From Pseudomonadota bacterium (GTDB lineage Bacteria; Pseudomonadota; Gammaproteobacteria; Steroidobacterales; Steroidobacteraceae): DNA of 64,000 nucleotides. The DNA lies in the NCBI GenBank assembly GCA_016705325.1, contig JADIYJ010000001.1:1-64000 (forward strand). The letters run 5' to 3'. Every line of letters starts with the position of its first letter. Position 1 is the stretch's first letter. Below are positions 1-8,443 of the stretch, piece by piece. The notes below the pieces were generated by a model. It saw nothing but the letters and a program-made list of their open reading frames with translations, was not told the DNA's origin and searched no databases. The translations under genes and the position numbers were made by a program.

Positions 1-860
1 GGCCACACCCCGTTCGGCCACGCCGGCCAGGACGCGCTCAACGACTGCATGCGCGACTTCGGGGGGTTCCGAGCACAAACCTGCAGTCGCTGCGGGTGGT
101 GGACGAGCTGGAGGAGCGCCACGCCGGGATTTCGGGCTGAACCTCAGCTTCGAGGTGCGCGAAGGCATCCTCAAGCACTGTTCGGCGGCCAACGCCCGCA
201 AGCTCGGCGAGCTCGGCGAACGGTTCCTGCAGCGGCTGCAGCCCGGTCTCGAGGCGCAGCTCGCGAACCCTGGCCGACGAGGTCGCCTACAACAACCACG
301 ACGTCGACGACGGCATCCGTGCCGGGCTGATCACGATCGAGGACCTGTGCGGCTGCCGCATGTTCGGCCGCCAGTTCGAACTCGTGCGCGGGCTGTACCC
401 GCAACTGGGCGGGCGGCGCCTCGTGCACGAAGTCGTGCGCCGCATGATCGACTACACGGTCAATGACCTGGTCGATGCGTCGCAAGCCTCGCTCGCCGGC
501 GCTGCACCGACCAGCGTGGCCGAGGTGCGGTCGCGTTCGGCGCCGCTGCTCATGTTCAGCGATGGCGTGCGCGAAGAGCACCTCGAACTCAAGCGCTACC
601 TGCGTGAGCACCTCTACAAGCATTACCGCGTGCTGCGCATGACGACCAAGGCGCAGCGCGTGGTGCGCGAGCTGTTCGACGCGATGTTCGGCGAGGTCAA
701 GCTGATGCCGACCGAGCACCAGGACGCCGCCCGCCGGCTCGAAGCCGCCGACGGCGAAACCGGCCGCGCGCGTGCCGTCGCCGACTACATCGCGGGCATG
801 ACCGACCGTTTCGCAATCCTCGAGCACCGCCGGTTGTTCAATCCGGCCGAACGAACCTGA
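1..860 (+). pseudogene. dgt: dGTP triphosphohydrolase, 3' part, frame-broken
   Basis: The product would hydrolyse dGTP to deoxyguanosine and triphosphate (HD-domain phosphohydrolase, cytoplasmic). The window opens inside the gene. The first codons read GHTPFGHAG, the conserved motif of dGTPases of this family, and later segments read NLSFEVREGILKH and DEVAYNNHDVDDG, also typical. These segments lie in three different frames: frame 1 to about base 65, frame 2 from about 140 to 270, frame 3 from about 270 to the TGA at 858-860. The implied indels sit by short homopolymers (TTCC, CAAACC, GAACCC). Either the gene is decaying or the sequence has errors; the excellent conservation of all segments favours the latter. 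It reads toward pyrF with a 77-base gap. Confidence 0.8.
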
Positions 861-937
861 GCTTCGTGAGGGCATGTCCGGCCGCCCGGCCGGGGTCGGT
901 CTGGTAGCATTTGCAGGCTTTTTCCCGGAGTGCCGCC

Positions 938-1661
938 TTGACGCCCAAGAACATTCCCGACCGGGAACGCCTGATCTTCGCCATGGACGTCGCCGACCCG
1001 CAGGCGGCGCGCCAGCTGGTCGAGCAGCTCGGCGATGCGGTCGTCTTCTACAAGCTCGGCCTCGAGCTGTTCATGTCCGGCGGCTACTTCGAACTGCTCG
1101 ACTGGATGGTCGCGCGTGGCAAGAAGATCTTCGTCGACCTCAAGTTCTTCGACGTGCCCGCGACGGTCGCGGCGGCGGTCAGGCAGCTGCGCAACCGGGG
1201 CGTCACCTTCGCCACGATCCACGGCAACCAGGCCATCATGGAGGCGGCAGCGGCGGCGAAGGGCGAGGTGAAGATCCTCGCGGTGACCGTGCTCACCAGC
1301 CTCGACCGTGGCGACCTCGACGACCTCGGGTTCACGGTCGACGTCGAGAAGCTGGTGCTTTCGCGCGCGCCCGGCGCGCGCTCGAGCCGGGTGCGACGGC
1401 GTGGTGTCCTCGGGGCTGGAAGCACCGATGCTGCGCGAGTTCATCGATCACCGCCTGCTGGTCGTGACACCGGGCATCCGTCCGGTCGAGAACAAGCCGG
1501 TGGACGACCAGAAGCGCACGGTCGACGTCGCGCAGGCGTTTGCCAACGGCGCCGACTACGTCGTCGTCGGCCGCCCGATCCGCGATGCCGCCGATCCGCG
1601 CGCGGCGGCCGAGGCCATTCAGCGCACCATTGCCGAGTCCATGGCCGGAGCACGCGCATGA
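938..1661 (+). pseudogene. pyrF: Orotidine 5'-phosphate decarboxylase, one frame break
   Basis: PyrF decarboxylates OMP to UMP, the last step of pyrimidine synthesis. The TTG at 938 is taken as start because CCCGGAG at 924-930 is a good ribosome site and the protein then begins TPKNIPDRERLIFAMDVADP. The catalytic D-x-K-x-x-D motif is visible as VDLKFFDVP near residues 65-73. The frame is lost between about 1355 and 1390, in a GC-alternating stretch; the rest (GCDGVVSSGLEAPMLR to the GRPI phosphate-binding motif) continues in the next frame to the TGA at 1659-1661. One inserted base explains it. Since pyrF is rarely dispensable, a sequencing error is a serious alternative to a real pseudogene. 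The stop overlaps the hemE start (ATGA). Confidence 0.85.
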
Positions 1662-2734
1662 GCGCACCGCTGCAGAACGACCTGCTGCTGCGCGCCCTGT
1701 TGCGCCAGCCGACGCCCCGCACGCCGGTCTGGATGATGCGACAAGCCGGACGCTACCTGCCGGAATACCGTGCCACGCGCGCCAGGGCGGGCAGCTTCCT
1801 GCAACTGTGCATGAACCCGGAGCTGGCCTGCGAAGTGACGCTGCAGCCACTCGAGCGTTACCGGCTCGACGCGGCCATCCTGTTCTCGGACATCCTGACC
1901 GTGCCGCACGCGATGAACGTCGGCCTGTCGTTCGAGACCGGCGAAGGCCCGAAGATCGCGCGGCCCGTGCGCACATCCGCCGACATCGACCGGCTGCCGC
2001 TCCCGGACCCGGAAGGCGAGTTGCGGTACGTGATGGATGCCGTGCGCACGATCCGTCGCGAGCTCAAAGGCCGCGTGCCGCTGATCGGCTTCGCGGGCAG
2101 TCCGTGGACTGTCGGCACCTACATGGTCGAAGGCGGCGGCAGCAGGAACTTCGAGCACATCAAGGGCATGCTCTACGGCGCGCCGCAGGAACTGCACCGG
2201 CTGCTCGACGTGGTCACGCGCGCGACGATTGCCTACCTCAACGGCCAGGTTGCCGCGGGCGCGCAGGCGGTGATGGTGTTCGATACCTGGGGCGGTGCGC
2301 TGACTCCGGCCGATTACCGCGAGTTCTCGCTGCGCTACATGCAGCAGATCGTCGACGGCGTGACGCGCGAAGCCGATGGGCGCCGCGTGCCGGTCATCCT
2401 CTACACGAAAGGTGGCGGCGGCTGGCTGGCCGAGATGGCGGCCACGGGTTGCGACGCGCTCGGCGTCGACTGGACGACCGACCTGGCCGATGCACGCCGC
2501 GCCGTGCAGGACAAGGTCGCGTTGCAGGGCAACCTCGATCCGAGCGTGCTCTATGCACCGCCCGCGCGAATCCGCGAGCAGGTCGGCCGCGTGCTGGCCA
2601 GCTACGGCAAGGGCCCGGGCCACGTGTTCAACCTCGGCCACGGCATCCACCCGGAAGTGAAGCCCGAGCACGCGCTGGCGATGATCGAGGCCGTGCACGA
2701 GCTCTCACCGCAATACCATGAGGAAAGGGGATAG
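1658..2734 (+). CDS. hemE: Uroporphyrinogen decarboxylase
   Basis: HemE removes four acetate carboxyls from uroporphyrinogen III to make coproporphyrinogen III in cytoplasmic haem synthesis. The 358-residue length matches the family. Signature one, W-x-MRQAGR-x-x-PEYR, spans residues 25-38, with the FSDIL segment (catalytic Asp) near residue 70 and the GFAGSPWTVGTY signature near residues 147-158. The C-terminal NLGHGIHP motif is intact. The ATG overlaps the pyrF stop by four bases (ATGA), suggesting translational coupling. The gene runs into a G-rich tail whose 4-base G runs include the stop codon. This is the only one of the first four genes with an unbroken frame. Confidence 0.97.
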   Translation: MSAPLQNDLLLRALLRQPTPRTPVWMMRQAGRYLPEYRATRARAGSFLQLCMNPELACEVTLQPLERYRLDAAILFSDILTVPHAMNVGLSFETGEGPKIARPVRTSADIDRLPLPDPEGELRYVMDAVRTIRRELKGRVPLIGFAGSPWTVGTYMVEGGGSRNFEHIKGMLYGAPQELHRLLDVVTRATIAYLNGQVAAGAQAVMVFDTWGGALTPADYREFSLRYMQQIVDGVTREADGRRVPVILYTKGGGGWLAEMAATGCDALGVDWTTDLADARRAVQDKVALQGNLDPSVLYAPPARIREQVGRVLASYGKGPGHVFNLGHGIHPEVKPEHALAMIEAVHELSPQYHEERG

Positions 2735-2744
2735 GGGTTAGGGG
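2727..2744 (+). repeat. Three 7-nt-spaced GGGG runs across the hemE stop
   Basis: GGGG occurs at 2727-2730, 2734-2737 and 2741-2744, separated by ATA and TTA, so the unit is GGGG(A/T)TA. The hemE stop TAG lies inside it at 2732-2734. The same motif reappears inverted as CTATCC units at about 2835-2870. Only three G runs are present, so a one-strand quadruplex is not fully supported. Confidence 0.7.
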
Positions 2745-2791
2745 ATAGTCGGAACGCAGTAGCAGACGTTCGATGAGGCCCACAAATTCTT

Positions 2792-2844
2792 GGAAGGGAG
2801 GAAGGGCCGGAAGTAAAGATCCCTCCGGGCCTTCCTATCCTTCC
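2792..2844 (+). terminator. Long imperfect hairpin after hemE
   Basis: The purine-rich arm at 2792-2811 pairs with the pyrimidine-rich arm at 2824-2844 with few mismatches (GGAAGG with CCTTCC, then GGAAGG, CC and GGA again), closing a 12-base loop. It lies 58 bases past hemE and could end its transcript. A pyrimidine-only tract follows, but it is C-rich rather than a plain T run, so activity as an intrinsic terminator is uncertain. Confidence 0.5.
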
Positions 2845-2868
2845 TATCCTCCTATCCTTCCTATCCTA

Positions 2869-2953
2869 TCCTTCCCCCTTCCCCCTCCCCCCTTCCCCCT
2901 TCCTCCCTTCCTCCCTTCCTCCCTTCCTCCCTTCCCCCCTTCTTCCCTTCCCC
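2869..2953 (+). repeat. 85-base uninterrupted homopyrimidine tract before ppa
   Basis: No purine occurs on the plus strand from 2869 to 2953, directly up to the ppa ATG. The core is four perfect copies of TTCCTCCC at 2900-2931, flanked by runs of C5-C6 and TT. Upstream (2831-2868) the tract is almost pure pyrimidine with CTATCC units. Such tracts can adopt triplex (H-DNA) structure and expand or contract by slippage. It leaves ppa with no Shine-Dalgarno sequence. Confidence 0.9.
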
Positions 2954-3558
2954 ATGGACATCAACAAGATCAGCATCGGCGCCGACCCGCCCAGCGACAT
3001 CAACGTCCTGATCGAGATTCCGCAAGGCGGCGTGCCGGTCAAGTACGAGCTCGACAAGGAATCGGGCGCGCTGCGCGTCGACCGTTTCCTCAACACCGCG
3101 ATGTTCTATCCCGGCAACTACGGCTTCGTGCCGCACACGCTCTCCGGCGACGGCGATCCGGTCGACGTGATCGTCGTGGTGCCGAGCCCGGTGGTGGCCG
3201 GCGCCATCGTGCGCGTGCGCCCCGTCGGTGCGCTGCTGATGAAGGACGAAGCGGGCGACGACGAGAAAGTCATCGCGGTGCCGGTGGACAAGCTCCACCC
3301 GTTCTACTCCGGCGTGAAGTCGTACAAGGACCTGCCGGTCACGCTCATCGACCAGATCGCGCACTTCTTCCAGCACTGCAAGGACCTGGAGAAGGGCAAG
3401 TGGGTGACGATCGTGAACTGGGTCGGCACCGACGCGCCGAGAAGATGATCATCGAGGGCATTCACCGCGCGGCGAGCGCGGGCGATGACGTGGCGGCGCA
3501 CTACGTCGCGCAGCACTCGATGGCGGCCGCGTCGCGGCGTTCCAGGAAGAAACCGTAG
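2954..3558 (+). pseudogene. ppa: Inorganic pyrophosphatase, frame break near the C-terminus
   Basis: Ppa hydrolyses pyrophosphate in the cytoplasm and pulls biosynthesis forward. The active-site set expected for family I enzymes is present: E21, K30, E32, R44, Y56 and the DGDPVD signature with D66, D68, D71, numbered one above the E. coli enzyme. Frame is lost at about 3435: the first frame stops at 3448 after 164 residues, while the usual tail (AEKMIIEGIHRA) continues in another frame to 3558. One missing base restores a near-normal length (E. coli has about 176). All catalytic residues precede the break. The gene is usually essential, so a sequencing error is likely. No ribosome site precedes the ATG because of the pyrimidine tract. 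Confidence 0.85.
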
Positions 3559-3596
3559 TCGACGCTGACTGACAGGGTCGGCCATTGATCAGCTCA

Positions 3597-3624
3597 ACTT
3601 GACGTTTCACAGGAAACGTCAAGT
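3597..3624. terminator. 11-bp perfect hairpin between convergent genes
   Basis: ACTTGACGTTT at 3597-3607 is perfectly complementary to AAACGTCAAGT at 3614-3624 with a 6-base loop. It lies between ppa (plus) and the GIY-YIG gene (minus), whose stop codon is inside the right arm. Position and symmetry suggest a bidirectional terminator, although neither side has a clear T run. Confidence 0.6.
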
Positions 3625-3984
3625 CAAGCTGCACAATCGTCGACTCGTCAGGCTGGCGAGCCCGACATCGAGGGTGGCCGGCACAGAGACGGTTGCCGCC
3701 GCGAAGCGTTCGAACCAGGCGAGCTTCGCCGACCGCGGCAAGGTCTTCAGCCGCACCTCCATCGAGGCGGCGGCACTGCGATTTTCGAACCACACGACCG
3801 CTGCCAGGGCCTGCGGACGATTGGCGCGCGTAAACGCGGCTCCCTTGCCGGTCCGATGAACTTCGAATCGCTCGTGCGGCGCCGGGCTGATGCCGATGTA
3901 GCTCCTGCCGCCTGCGCAATGCAGCAGGTAAACGGCCCAGGGCTTTGCGGCGGCGACCGCGCCGTCGTCAGCGCTTGCGCCCAC
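3619..3984 (-). CDS. GIY-YIG domain nuclease-like protein
   Basis: A 121-residue single-domain protein of the small bacterial GIY-YIG group (YhbQ-like). The motif appears as VYLLHCAGGRSYIG at residues 18-31, so the first element is VYL rather than GIY, as in many small members. The catalytic-type Arg lies in the following HERFEVHRTGKGAAFTR segment, and a Glu follows in MEVRLK. Known members have DNA-nicking activity, but the cellular role is largely undefined. The start overlaps the end of the upstream metallopeptidase-like gene by 17 bases, indicating one transcript. The C-terminal tail after about residue 95 is not typical and may be divergent. Confidence 0.8.
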   Translation of the reverse strand: MGASADDGAVAAAKPWAVYLLHCAGGRSYIGISPAPHERFEVHRTGKGAAFTRANRPQALAAVVWFENRSAAASMEVRLKTLPRSAKLAWFERFAAATVSVPATLDVGLASLTSRRLCSLT

Positions 3985-5362
3985 GGTTGCCCTTGGCCGC
4001 GTCGGTACGGAGCACCTGATCGATCGTCACCAGGTCCACCAGTCCGAGCGCGCCGTACAGTGCTGGAATGATCTTTGCGGGCGGGTATTTCCTGCGCAGT
4101 GCCGCCACTTTCACGGTGCCCGCACGGTACGCAGGCAGGTACATGCGCCCCAGCAGCGGGTGACGGCCCCAGGCGCCCGACAGCTTGTCGGCGCGCTCAT
4201 CCGAGCAGAGGAATTCGTTGCGCAGCACGCCGCGCACCTTGTCCTGCGGCGAGCGCTTTTCCCACGTCAGGAACGACGACTGATTCTTGGCGTCGTCCTG
4301 CAGCAGCGCGAGCAGGGTGCCGAGCTGCAGGTCGACGTCGGGCAGTTCGTCGATCTCCGTAACGCCGAACGCCATCAGGATCGCGTTGTTGGCGATGCCT
4401 TCCGACAGCGCCGCGCCACGCGTGTTCATGGTGAGCACCGTCGACTCGAAACCCAGTTTGCGGCGCGCGTACAGCGCCTGGATCCAGGCGAAATTGGTCA
4501 CGTGGCCGGGCACGACCTCGTGCGATACCAGCTGCATGAACTCGGGCACCGCGATCTCGAGCGTCGCGTTGATCTCGTACGTCGCCTCGTACTGCGGCGA
4601 ACCGTCGCGGTTGCGTGCGCGACCGAGGTAGTTCATCGAGCCCGAAAACCAGGCGTTCTCGATCGCGAGGAACCGGATGTTGGCGCGCGGCACCTCACGC
4701 AGCGCCCTCGGCAGGTAAGGGACGAGGTGCTGCGCCGCGCCCGCGTCGAACTGCGCGATGCAGGCCTCGGCCAGCATGGCGATCGATTTCTTCGGCACCC
4801 TGCGTTCGCGGCGCCAGTCGTCGACGGCGACGAGCAGTTTCGCGCGCGTGGCCGACTTGTAGCCCTGCCTGGCCAGCAACTCCGCGATGCGCTCACGCTT
4901 GGCGACCGGATCGGACTGGGTTGGCGCCGCACCGGTGGATGCGGTCACGCAGCGCTCGTACGGCACGGCCGCGCCACGCTCGAGACGTTCCTGCACCAGG
5001 TCCCACATCACGCCCAGGCATTCGCACAGGCCCTGCAGGTACGCGCCGCGCAACGGACCGGCGTTACCTGCCGCTGCGTTCAATTCGCCGATGGCGGCTG
5101 GAATGTCGATGGCCCGCAGGTACGCATCGACGGCCGGCACGTCGATCTTCTTGCCGGCCACGCCACCGCTTTTTCGGAGCCTCGCGGCAGAGGGGTGCTT
5201 GTAGGCCCTGGGCAGCGGTTCGTCGGAGAACCAGGAGTCGGCGATGAAACGGCCGGTGCCCGACGGGTTCATGACGTCGCCGCCCCACAGCGTGTCGATG
5301 CCGAGAATCGCCGTGGCCGTGGCCTTCGCCAGCGCGGTGACTGCTTGCGGGTCGAGTGGCAT
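3968..5362 (-). CDS. HExxPGH metallopeptidase-like protein (DUF885-type)
   Basis: A 464-residue protein with the sequence HEVVPGH at residues 281-287 and a downstream ALSEG with E321. This is the zinc-ligand arrangement seen in DUF885-type peptidase-like proteins (HExxPGH plus a later Glu). There is no signal peptide, so a cytoplasmic location is expected. The substrate is unknown. The gene lies between a small unknown gene upstream (18-base gap) and the GIY-YIG gene, with which it overlaps, so the three probably form one minus-strand operon. Assignment to the zinc-hydrolase class is from the motif; specific family membership is from overall layout and length. Confidence 0.7.
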   Translation of the reverse strand: MPLDPQAVTALAKATATAILGIDTLWGGDVMNPSGTGRFIADSWFSDEPLPRAYKHPSAARLRKSGGVAGKKIDVPAVDAYLRAIDIPAAIGELNAAAGNAGPLRGAYLQGLCECLGVMWDLVQERLERGAAVPYERCVTASTGAAPTQSDPVAKRERIAELLARQGYKSATRAKLLVAVDDWRRERRVPKKSIAMLAEACIAQFDAGAAQHLVPYLPRALREVPRANIRFLAIENAWFSGSMNYLGRARNRDGSPQYEATYEINATLEIAVPEFMQLVSHEVVPGHVTNFAWIQALYARRKLGFESTVLTMNTRGAALSEGIANNAILMAFGVTEIDELPDVDLQLGTLLALLQDDAKNQSSFLTWEKRSPQDKVRGVLRNEFLCSDERADKLSGAWGRHPLLGRMYLPAYRAGTVKVAALRRKYPPAKIIPALYGALGLVDLVTIDQVLRTDAAKGNRGRKR

Positions 5363-5380
5363 GGTCGTGTCCTTCCGGAT

Positions 5381-5674
5381 TCAGCGTCGCTTGGGAGTGA
5401 ACGCCTGCATCGTCAGGTCCCGGACGAGCTGCGTCGCCTTCGGGTTCGGCAGTCCGTAGCGGGCAAACAGAGCCAGGTGGCTGCGCATCGCGATCATCGC
5501 TCCGGAGGGAGATTCGGCGCTCTTGCAGCATTGCTTCAGCCGCGCGTTCAGGTCCGTTGCCACCGCGGCAAGCGGGCGCTTGCGTTCATCTTCACCGTAG
5601 TCCGTCGGCTGCGACAGTCCCCAGTCGGCGGCCGTTGCGGCAATGTGATCGAGCCAGTGCTTTGAGTGCGTCAT
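5381..5674 (-). CDS. Small conserved-looking protein of unknown function
   Basis: A 97-residue soluble protein, rich in Ala, Arg and Leu, with no signal peptide or membrane segment. I do not recognise a domain. The C-terminal half (LFARYGLPNPKATQLVRDLTMQAF) looks helical. It is the first gene of a probable three-gene minus-strand operon with the HExxPGH protein and the GIY-YIG protein; the 18-base gap to the next gene supports co-transcription. Codon use matches the surroundings, so it is likely a real gene rather than a shadow. Confidence 0.6.
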   Translation of the reverse strand: MTHSKHWLDHIAATAADWGLSQPTDYGEDERKRPLAAVATDLNARLKQCCKSAESPSGAMIAMRSHLALFARYGLPNPKATQLVRDLTMQAFTPKRR

Positions 5675-5701
5675 GTGTTCCGGCTTTGCGTATCTTGCCG
5701 G

Positions 5702-6454
5702 CTAGTGTGTCGGCAACAGCAGTTTGCCACCTGCAACCAGCAGCACCAGCGACAGTGCCAGGATCAGGCCACGTCGCGGCAGTCGCTCCAGTCCGAGGGC
5801 CGTGCCGACCCAGCCTCCGGCAAGGACGCTGGCGGCAAGCAAGGGCATTTCCGGGGGCAGCGAATTCGCGGTCCACTGCACACCGACCAGGCCGGCCAGC
5901 GAGTTCATGCAGATGAAGGGTGCGGCGAGCCCTGCCGCGCCCCGTGGGCCGGCCCAGCCTGCGAACAGCAGCAGCGGACTGAGAAAGATGCCGCCGCCGG
6001 TGCCGGTGAGTCCCGACAGCAGGCCGATGGCCGCACCGCTGCCGACCGCGGCGACCAGGGGAATCTGCACGGTACGCTCGGCCAGCGACGATTCGCCGCC
6101 ACGTGCGCGCCAGATCAGGATGACGGCGGAGCACAGCAGCACGACGCCGACCATCGCGCGGTAACCCGGCACGGGGACCTGTATCCGGCCGCCGATGTAG
6201 GCCAGCGGCACGGACGCGATCGCGAACGGCAGCAGCTGGCTCCAGCGGGTCCAGCCCGCGCGCCAGAAGCGGTAGGTCGTCAGCGTCGCGACGATCACGT
6301 TGAGCGCGAGCGCGGTAGGACGCATGGTGGCGGGCGCCACGCCAAGCAATGCCATCGTCGCCAGGTAACCCGACGCGCCCGCGTGTCCCACGGTGCTGTA
6401 AAGCGCCGCGAGGCAAAAGAACGCCACGGCAAGGATCAGTGCTTCTGCTGTCAT
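5702..6454 (-). CDS. TauE/SafE-family membrane transporter
   Basis: A 250-residue inner-membrane protein with about seven or eight hydrophobic segments arranged as two similar halves, each starting with a Gly-rich loop: YSTVGHAGASGYLATMALLG near residue 20 and LTGTGGGIFLSPLLLFAGW near residue 150. These loops are the hallmark of the TauE/SafE family, proposed exporters of sulfite or sulfonates. The ATG at 6454 is chosen because the protein then begins directly with the first membrane segment; an in-frame upstream extension is basic and unlike the family. The neighbouring arylsulfatase remnant makes a link to sulfur metabolism tempting but unproven. Confidence 0.85.
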   Translation of the reverse strand: MTAEALILAVAFFCLAALYSTVGHAGASGYLATMALLGVAPATMRPTALALNVIVATLTTYRFWRAGWTRWSQLLPFAIASVPLAYIGGRIQVPVPGYRAMVGVVLLCSAVILIWRARGGESSLAERTVQIPLVAAVGSGAAIGLLSGLTGTGGGIFLSPLLLFAGWAGPRGAAGLAAPFICMNSLAGLVGVQWTANSLPPEMPLLAASVLAGGWVGTALGLERLPRRGLILALSLVLLVAGGKLLLPTH

Positions 6455-6527
6455 CACGTGCAGTCTATCGACTACGGGTGACCTGGTGGGTGGCGGGTCG
6501 AGGCCGCGTGCAGACCGATAGCGAGGT

Positions 6528-7070
6528 TCAGGCCACGATCCGCCGTTCATCCACGGCGCCGGTCAGCGTCTCGTCGCCGAGCGACAGGTAGATCGTTCGA
6601 TCGGAGATGGCCAGGTCGAAGTCCATGCGCCTGTCCAGGCGCTCGACGAATGCCGCGAGCAGCTCTCGATCCACCGCGCAAACGCGCAGCGCATCGGCAC
6701 GGTGGATGCGCTCGCCGGCGAGCTTCGTCAGCAGTTGATCCGGATCCCGATGCACGTACACGGCCACGTTCGGTGCCGCCTTCGCCGCCTTGTGCAGCCG
6801 GGCCGCGTCCGGGGCACCGATGTCGATCCAGGCCTGCAGCACGCCCGTGAGGTCCCGTACGCTGATCGCCGGCTCATCCGGATCGGACAAGCCCTTCGAA
6901 AACGCGATGCCCTCGGCGTACTCGAGGCAGTAGGCGAACAGGCGGGTGACGAGGTACTCGGCGGTCTCCGACGGATGACGTGCTACCCGCAGCGTCAGTG
7001 TCTCGTAGACGCCCCGGTCGGCATCGGCCAGGCGCACCTCGAACACGTACATCGTTGCGCCGAGCGCCAT
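6528..7070 (-). CDS. yaeQ: YaeQ family protein
   Basis: A 180-residue protein matching the YaeQ family in length (E. coli 181) and landmarks: start MALGAT, the LARHPSET-like sequence VARHPSETAEYLVTRLFAY, then GLSDPDEPAI, WIDIGAPD and IYLSLGD. YaeQ has a fold resembling nucleases and was once linked to RfaH-independent haemolysin expression in E. coli, but its biochemical role is unsettled. GGAGGG seven bases before the ATG at 7070 decides the start over an in-frame TTG four codons upstream. Confidence 0.92.
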   Translation of the reverse strand: MALGATMYVFEVRLADADRGVYETLTLRVARHPSETAEYLVTRLFAYCLEYAEGIAFSKGLSDPDEPAISVRDLTGVLQAWIDIGAPDAARLHKAAKAAPNVAVYVHRDPDQLLTKLAGERIHRADALRVCAVDRELLAAFVERLDRRMDFDLAISDRTIYLSLGDETLTGAVDERRIVA

Positions 7071-7175
7071 CCATCCCTCCAATCCGAGTCACGGGGCCGC
7101 AAACAGTACCGTTCTTGACAGCGCCCCGGCGACCGGGTCGCGGGAATCTCGCCGCTGCACTCTCAACCGCCGGTA

Positions 7176-8348
7176 TCACTTCCTGGCCGCGGCCTGTTCG
7201 ATCATGCTCTTCACCGCGTTCAGGTTGAACGATCCGGGCTTCTGGCTCGGCGGGTACGCGACCAGCGATTGCAGGAACGGCATCGCCACCTTGTCGCCGA
7301 TCAGCTGGAACCAGTACACGTGGTCGAGCAGCCAGTCGTTGCAGGTGTTCGAGTTGTGTTGCGACAGCTCGAACGGGTCGTGCCGCAGCTTGCACAGCAA
7401 CGGCACGCGCAGCTCGACGAATGGCTCCTGCCACACGGCGAACTGCCGGGCGCGGTTCTCCATGTACACGGCTTTCCAGTCCTGGCAGCGGATGGCGACG
7501 ATGTTGCCATCGTCGTTGACGTGGATGAAGCTGTCGCGCGCCGATTCTCTTGACTTGCCCGACAGGTAGTCGAGCTGGTTCGCGCCGTCGACGAAGTTCC
7601 GGTACGAACGGCCGCCGATGCTGGTGCCCTGCGCCAGCTTGGTCTTGAGGTCCGGCTCGCCGGCGATCGCCGCGAACGTCGGTAGCCAGTCCTCGTGCGA
7701 GACGATGCCGTTCAGCGTCGTACCGGCCCGGAAATGCCACGGTGCTGCGCCTTCACGTGCGTGCGGAAGTGCATGCGCGTGGCATTCCACCACACGAAGA
7801 AAGGCTTGCCCGCCTTGTGCTGACGCTGGATGAAGTCCCTGGCCGCGGCGAGGGTTTCCTCGTCGATCGTCTCCCTCCGTTGCCGCGTCAGCGGGCCGGT
7901 GTCCTCGATCTTCTGGCCACCCTTGCCATCCGCCCAGCTGTGGAGCACGCCGCGTGGGCCGTGGCCTTTCGCCCAGGCAGAAGTCTTCGGATAGTCGGCG
8001 TTCTCCGGCTCTTCCTCGGCATTCGGGCGAGCCCGGCACGCCGACCTTGGTCATGCCGGTGCGCACGGGCACGCTGCCGTTGAGGAACGCGGCGCGCCCG
8101 GCGGTGCAGCTCTGCTGTCCGTAGTAATCGGTGAACGACACGCCTTCGACCGCGATGCGATCGATGTTCGGCGTGCGGTACCCCATCATGCCGCGGTTGT
8201 TGGCGCTGATGTTCCAGGTGCCGAGGTCGTCGCCCCAGATCACCAGGATATTCGGCTTGCTCTGCGCATGCGCCGTCGTGAACGCGCAGCAGGCCATAGC
8301 AGGGCAGCGAACAACCGTCCGCTGCGGCCGCGGTGTGTGTCGGTCATG
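7176..8348 (-). pseudogene. Arylsulfatase with two internal deletions and frame breaks
   Basis: Remnant of a type I sulfatase (alkaline-phosphatase fold, formylglycine enzyme). The metal-binding start KPNILVIWGDDLG and the formylglycine motif CTAGR are intact in the N-terminal piece. Family sequences then need about 50 residues that are missing: the text jumps from GMTKVGVPGS into NAEEEPENADYPK in another frame at about 8020. A second loss of roughly 75 residues lies at about 7735, between MHFRTHVKAQHRGISG and AGTTLNGIVSHEDWLP. The signal-peptide region from ATG 8348 also changes frame near 8295. The remaining 3' part to 7176 is well preserved. Deletion sizes are from knowledge of related sulfatases, not a computed alignment. 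Confidence 0.82.
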
Positions 8349-8423
8349 TCAAGGTTCTCCCCCGTGAATCAGCCGGGTGTCCAGGGCACGGCTGGCAACG
8401 ATCCGCACCCGGCGGCATCCGTT

Positions 8424-8443
8424 GTTGTTTCGTAACTGCTCAC
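8424..8443. repeat. Left target duplication plus terminal inverted repeat
   Basis: GTTGTTTC (8424-8431) is the target duplication; GTAACTGCTCAC (8432-8443) is the element tip. The transposase stop codon (8440-8442) lies within the inverted repeat. Confidence 0.85.

Noticed and set aside
911..2734. A 607-residue PyrF-HemE fusion protein
   Set aside because: The continuous frame is produced by the pyrF frame break; hemE has its own ATG at 1658 and the true end of pyrF is in another frame.
2727..2744. A G-quadruplex at the hemE stop
   Set aside because: Only three GGGG runs are present close together; a fourth suitable run is lacking on the same strand nearby.
2900..2931. A CRISPR array
   Set aside because: The four 8-base units are contiguous with no spacers; it is a simple tandem repeat. 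No other spaced repeats were found in the window.
2773..3558. A 261-residue protein spanning the pyrimidine tract and ppa
   Set aside because: Most of it is out of frame with the conserved pyrophosphatase sequence and begins in low-complexity Pro/Ser codons; only its last 45 residues belong to Ppa after the frame break.
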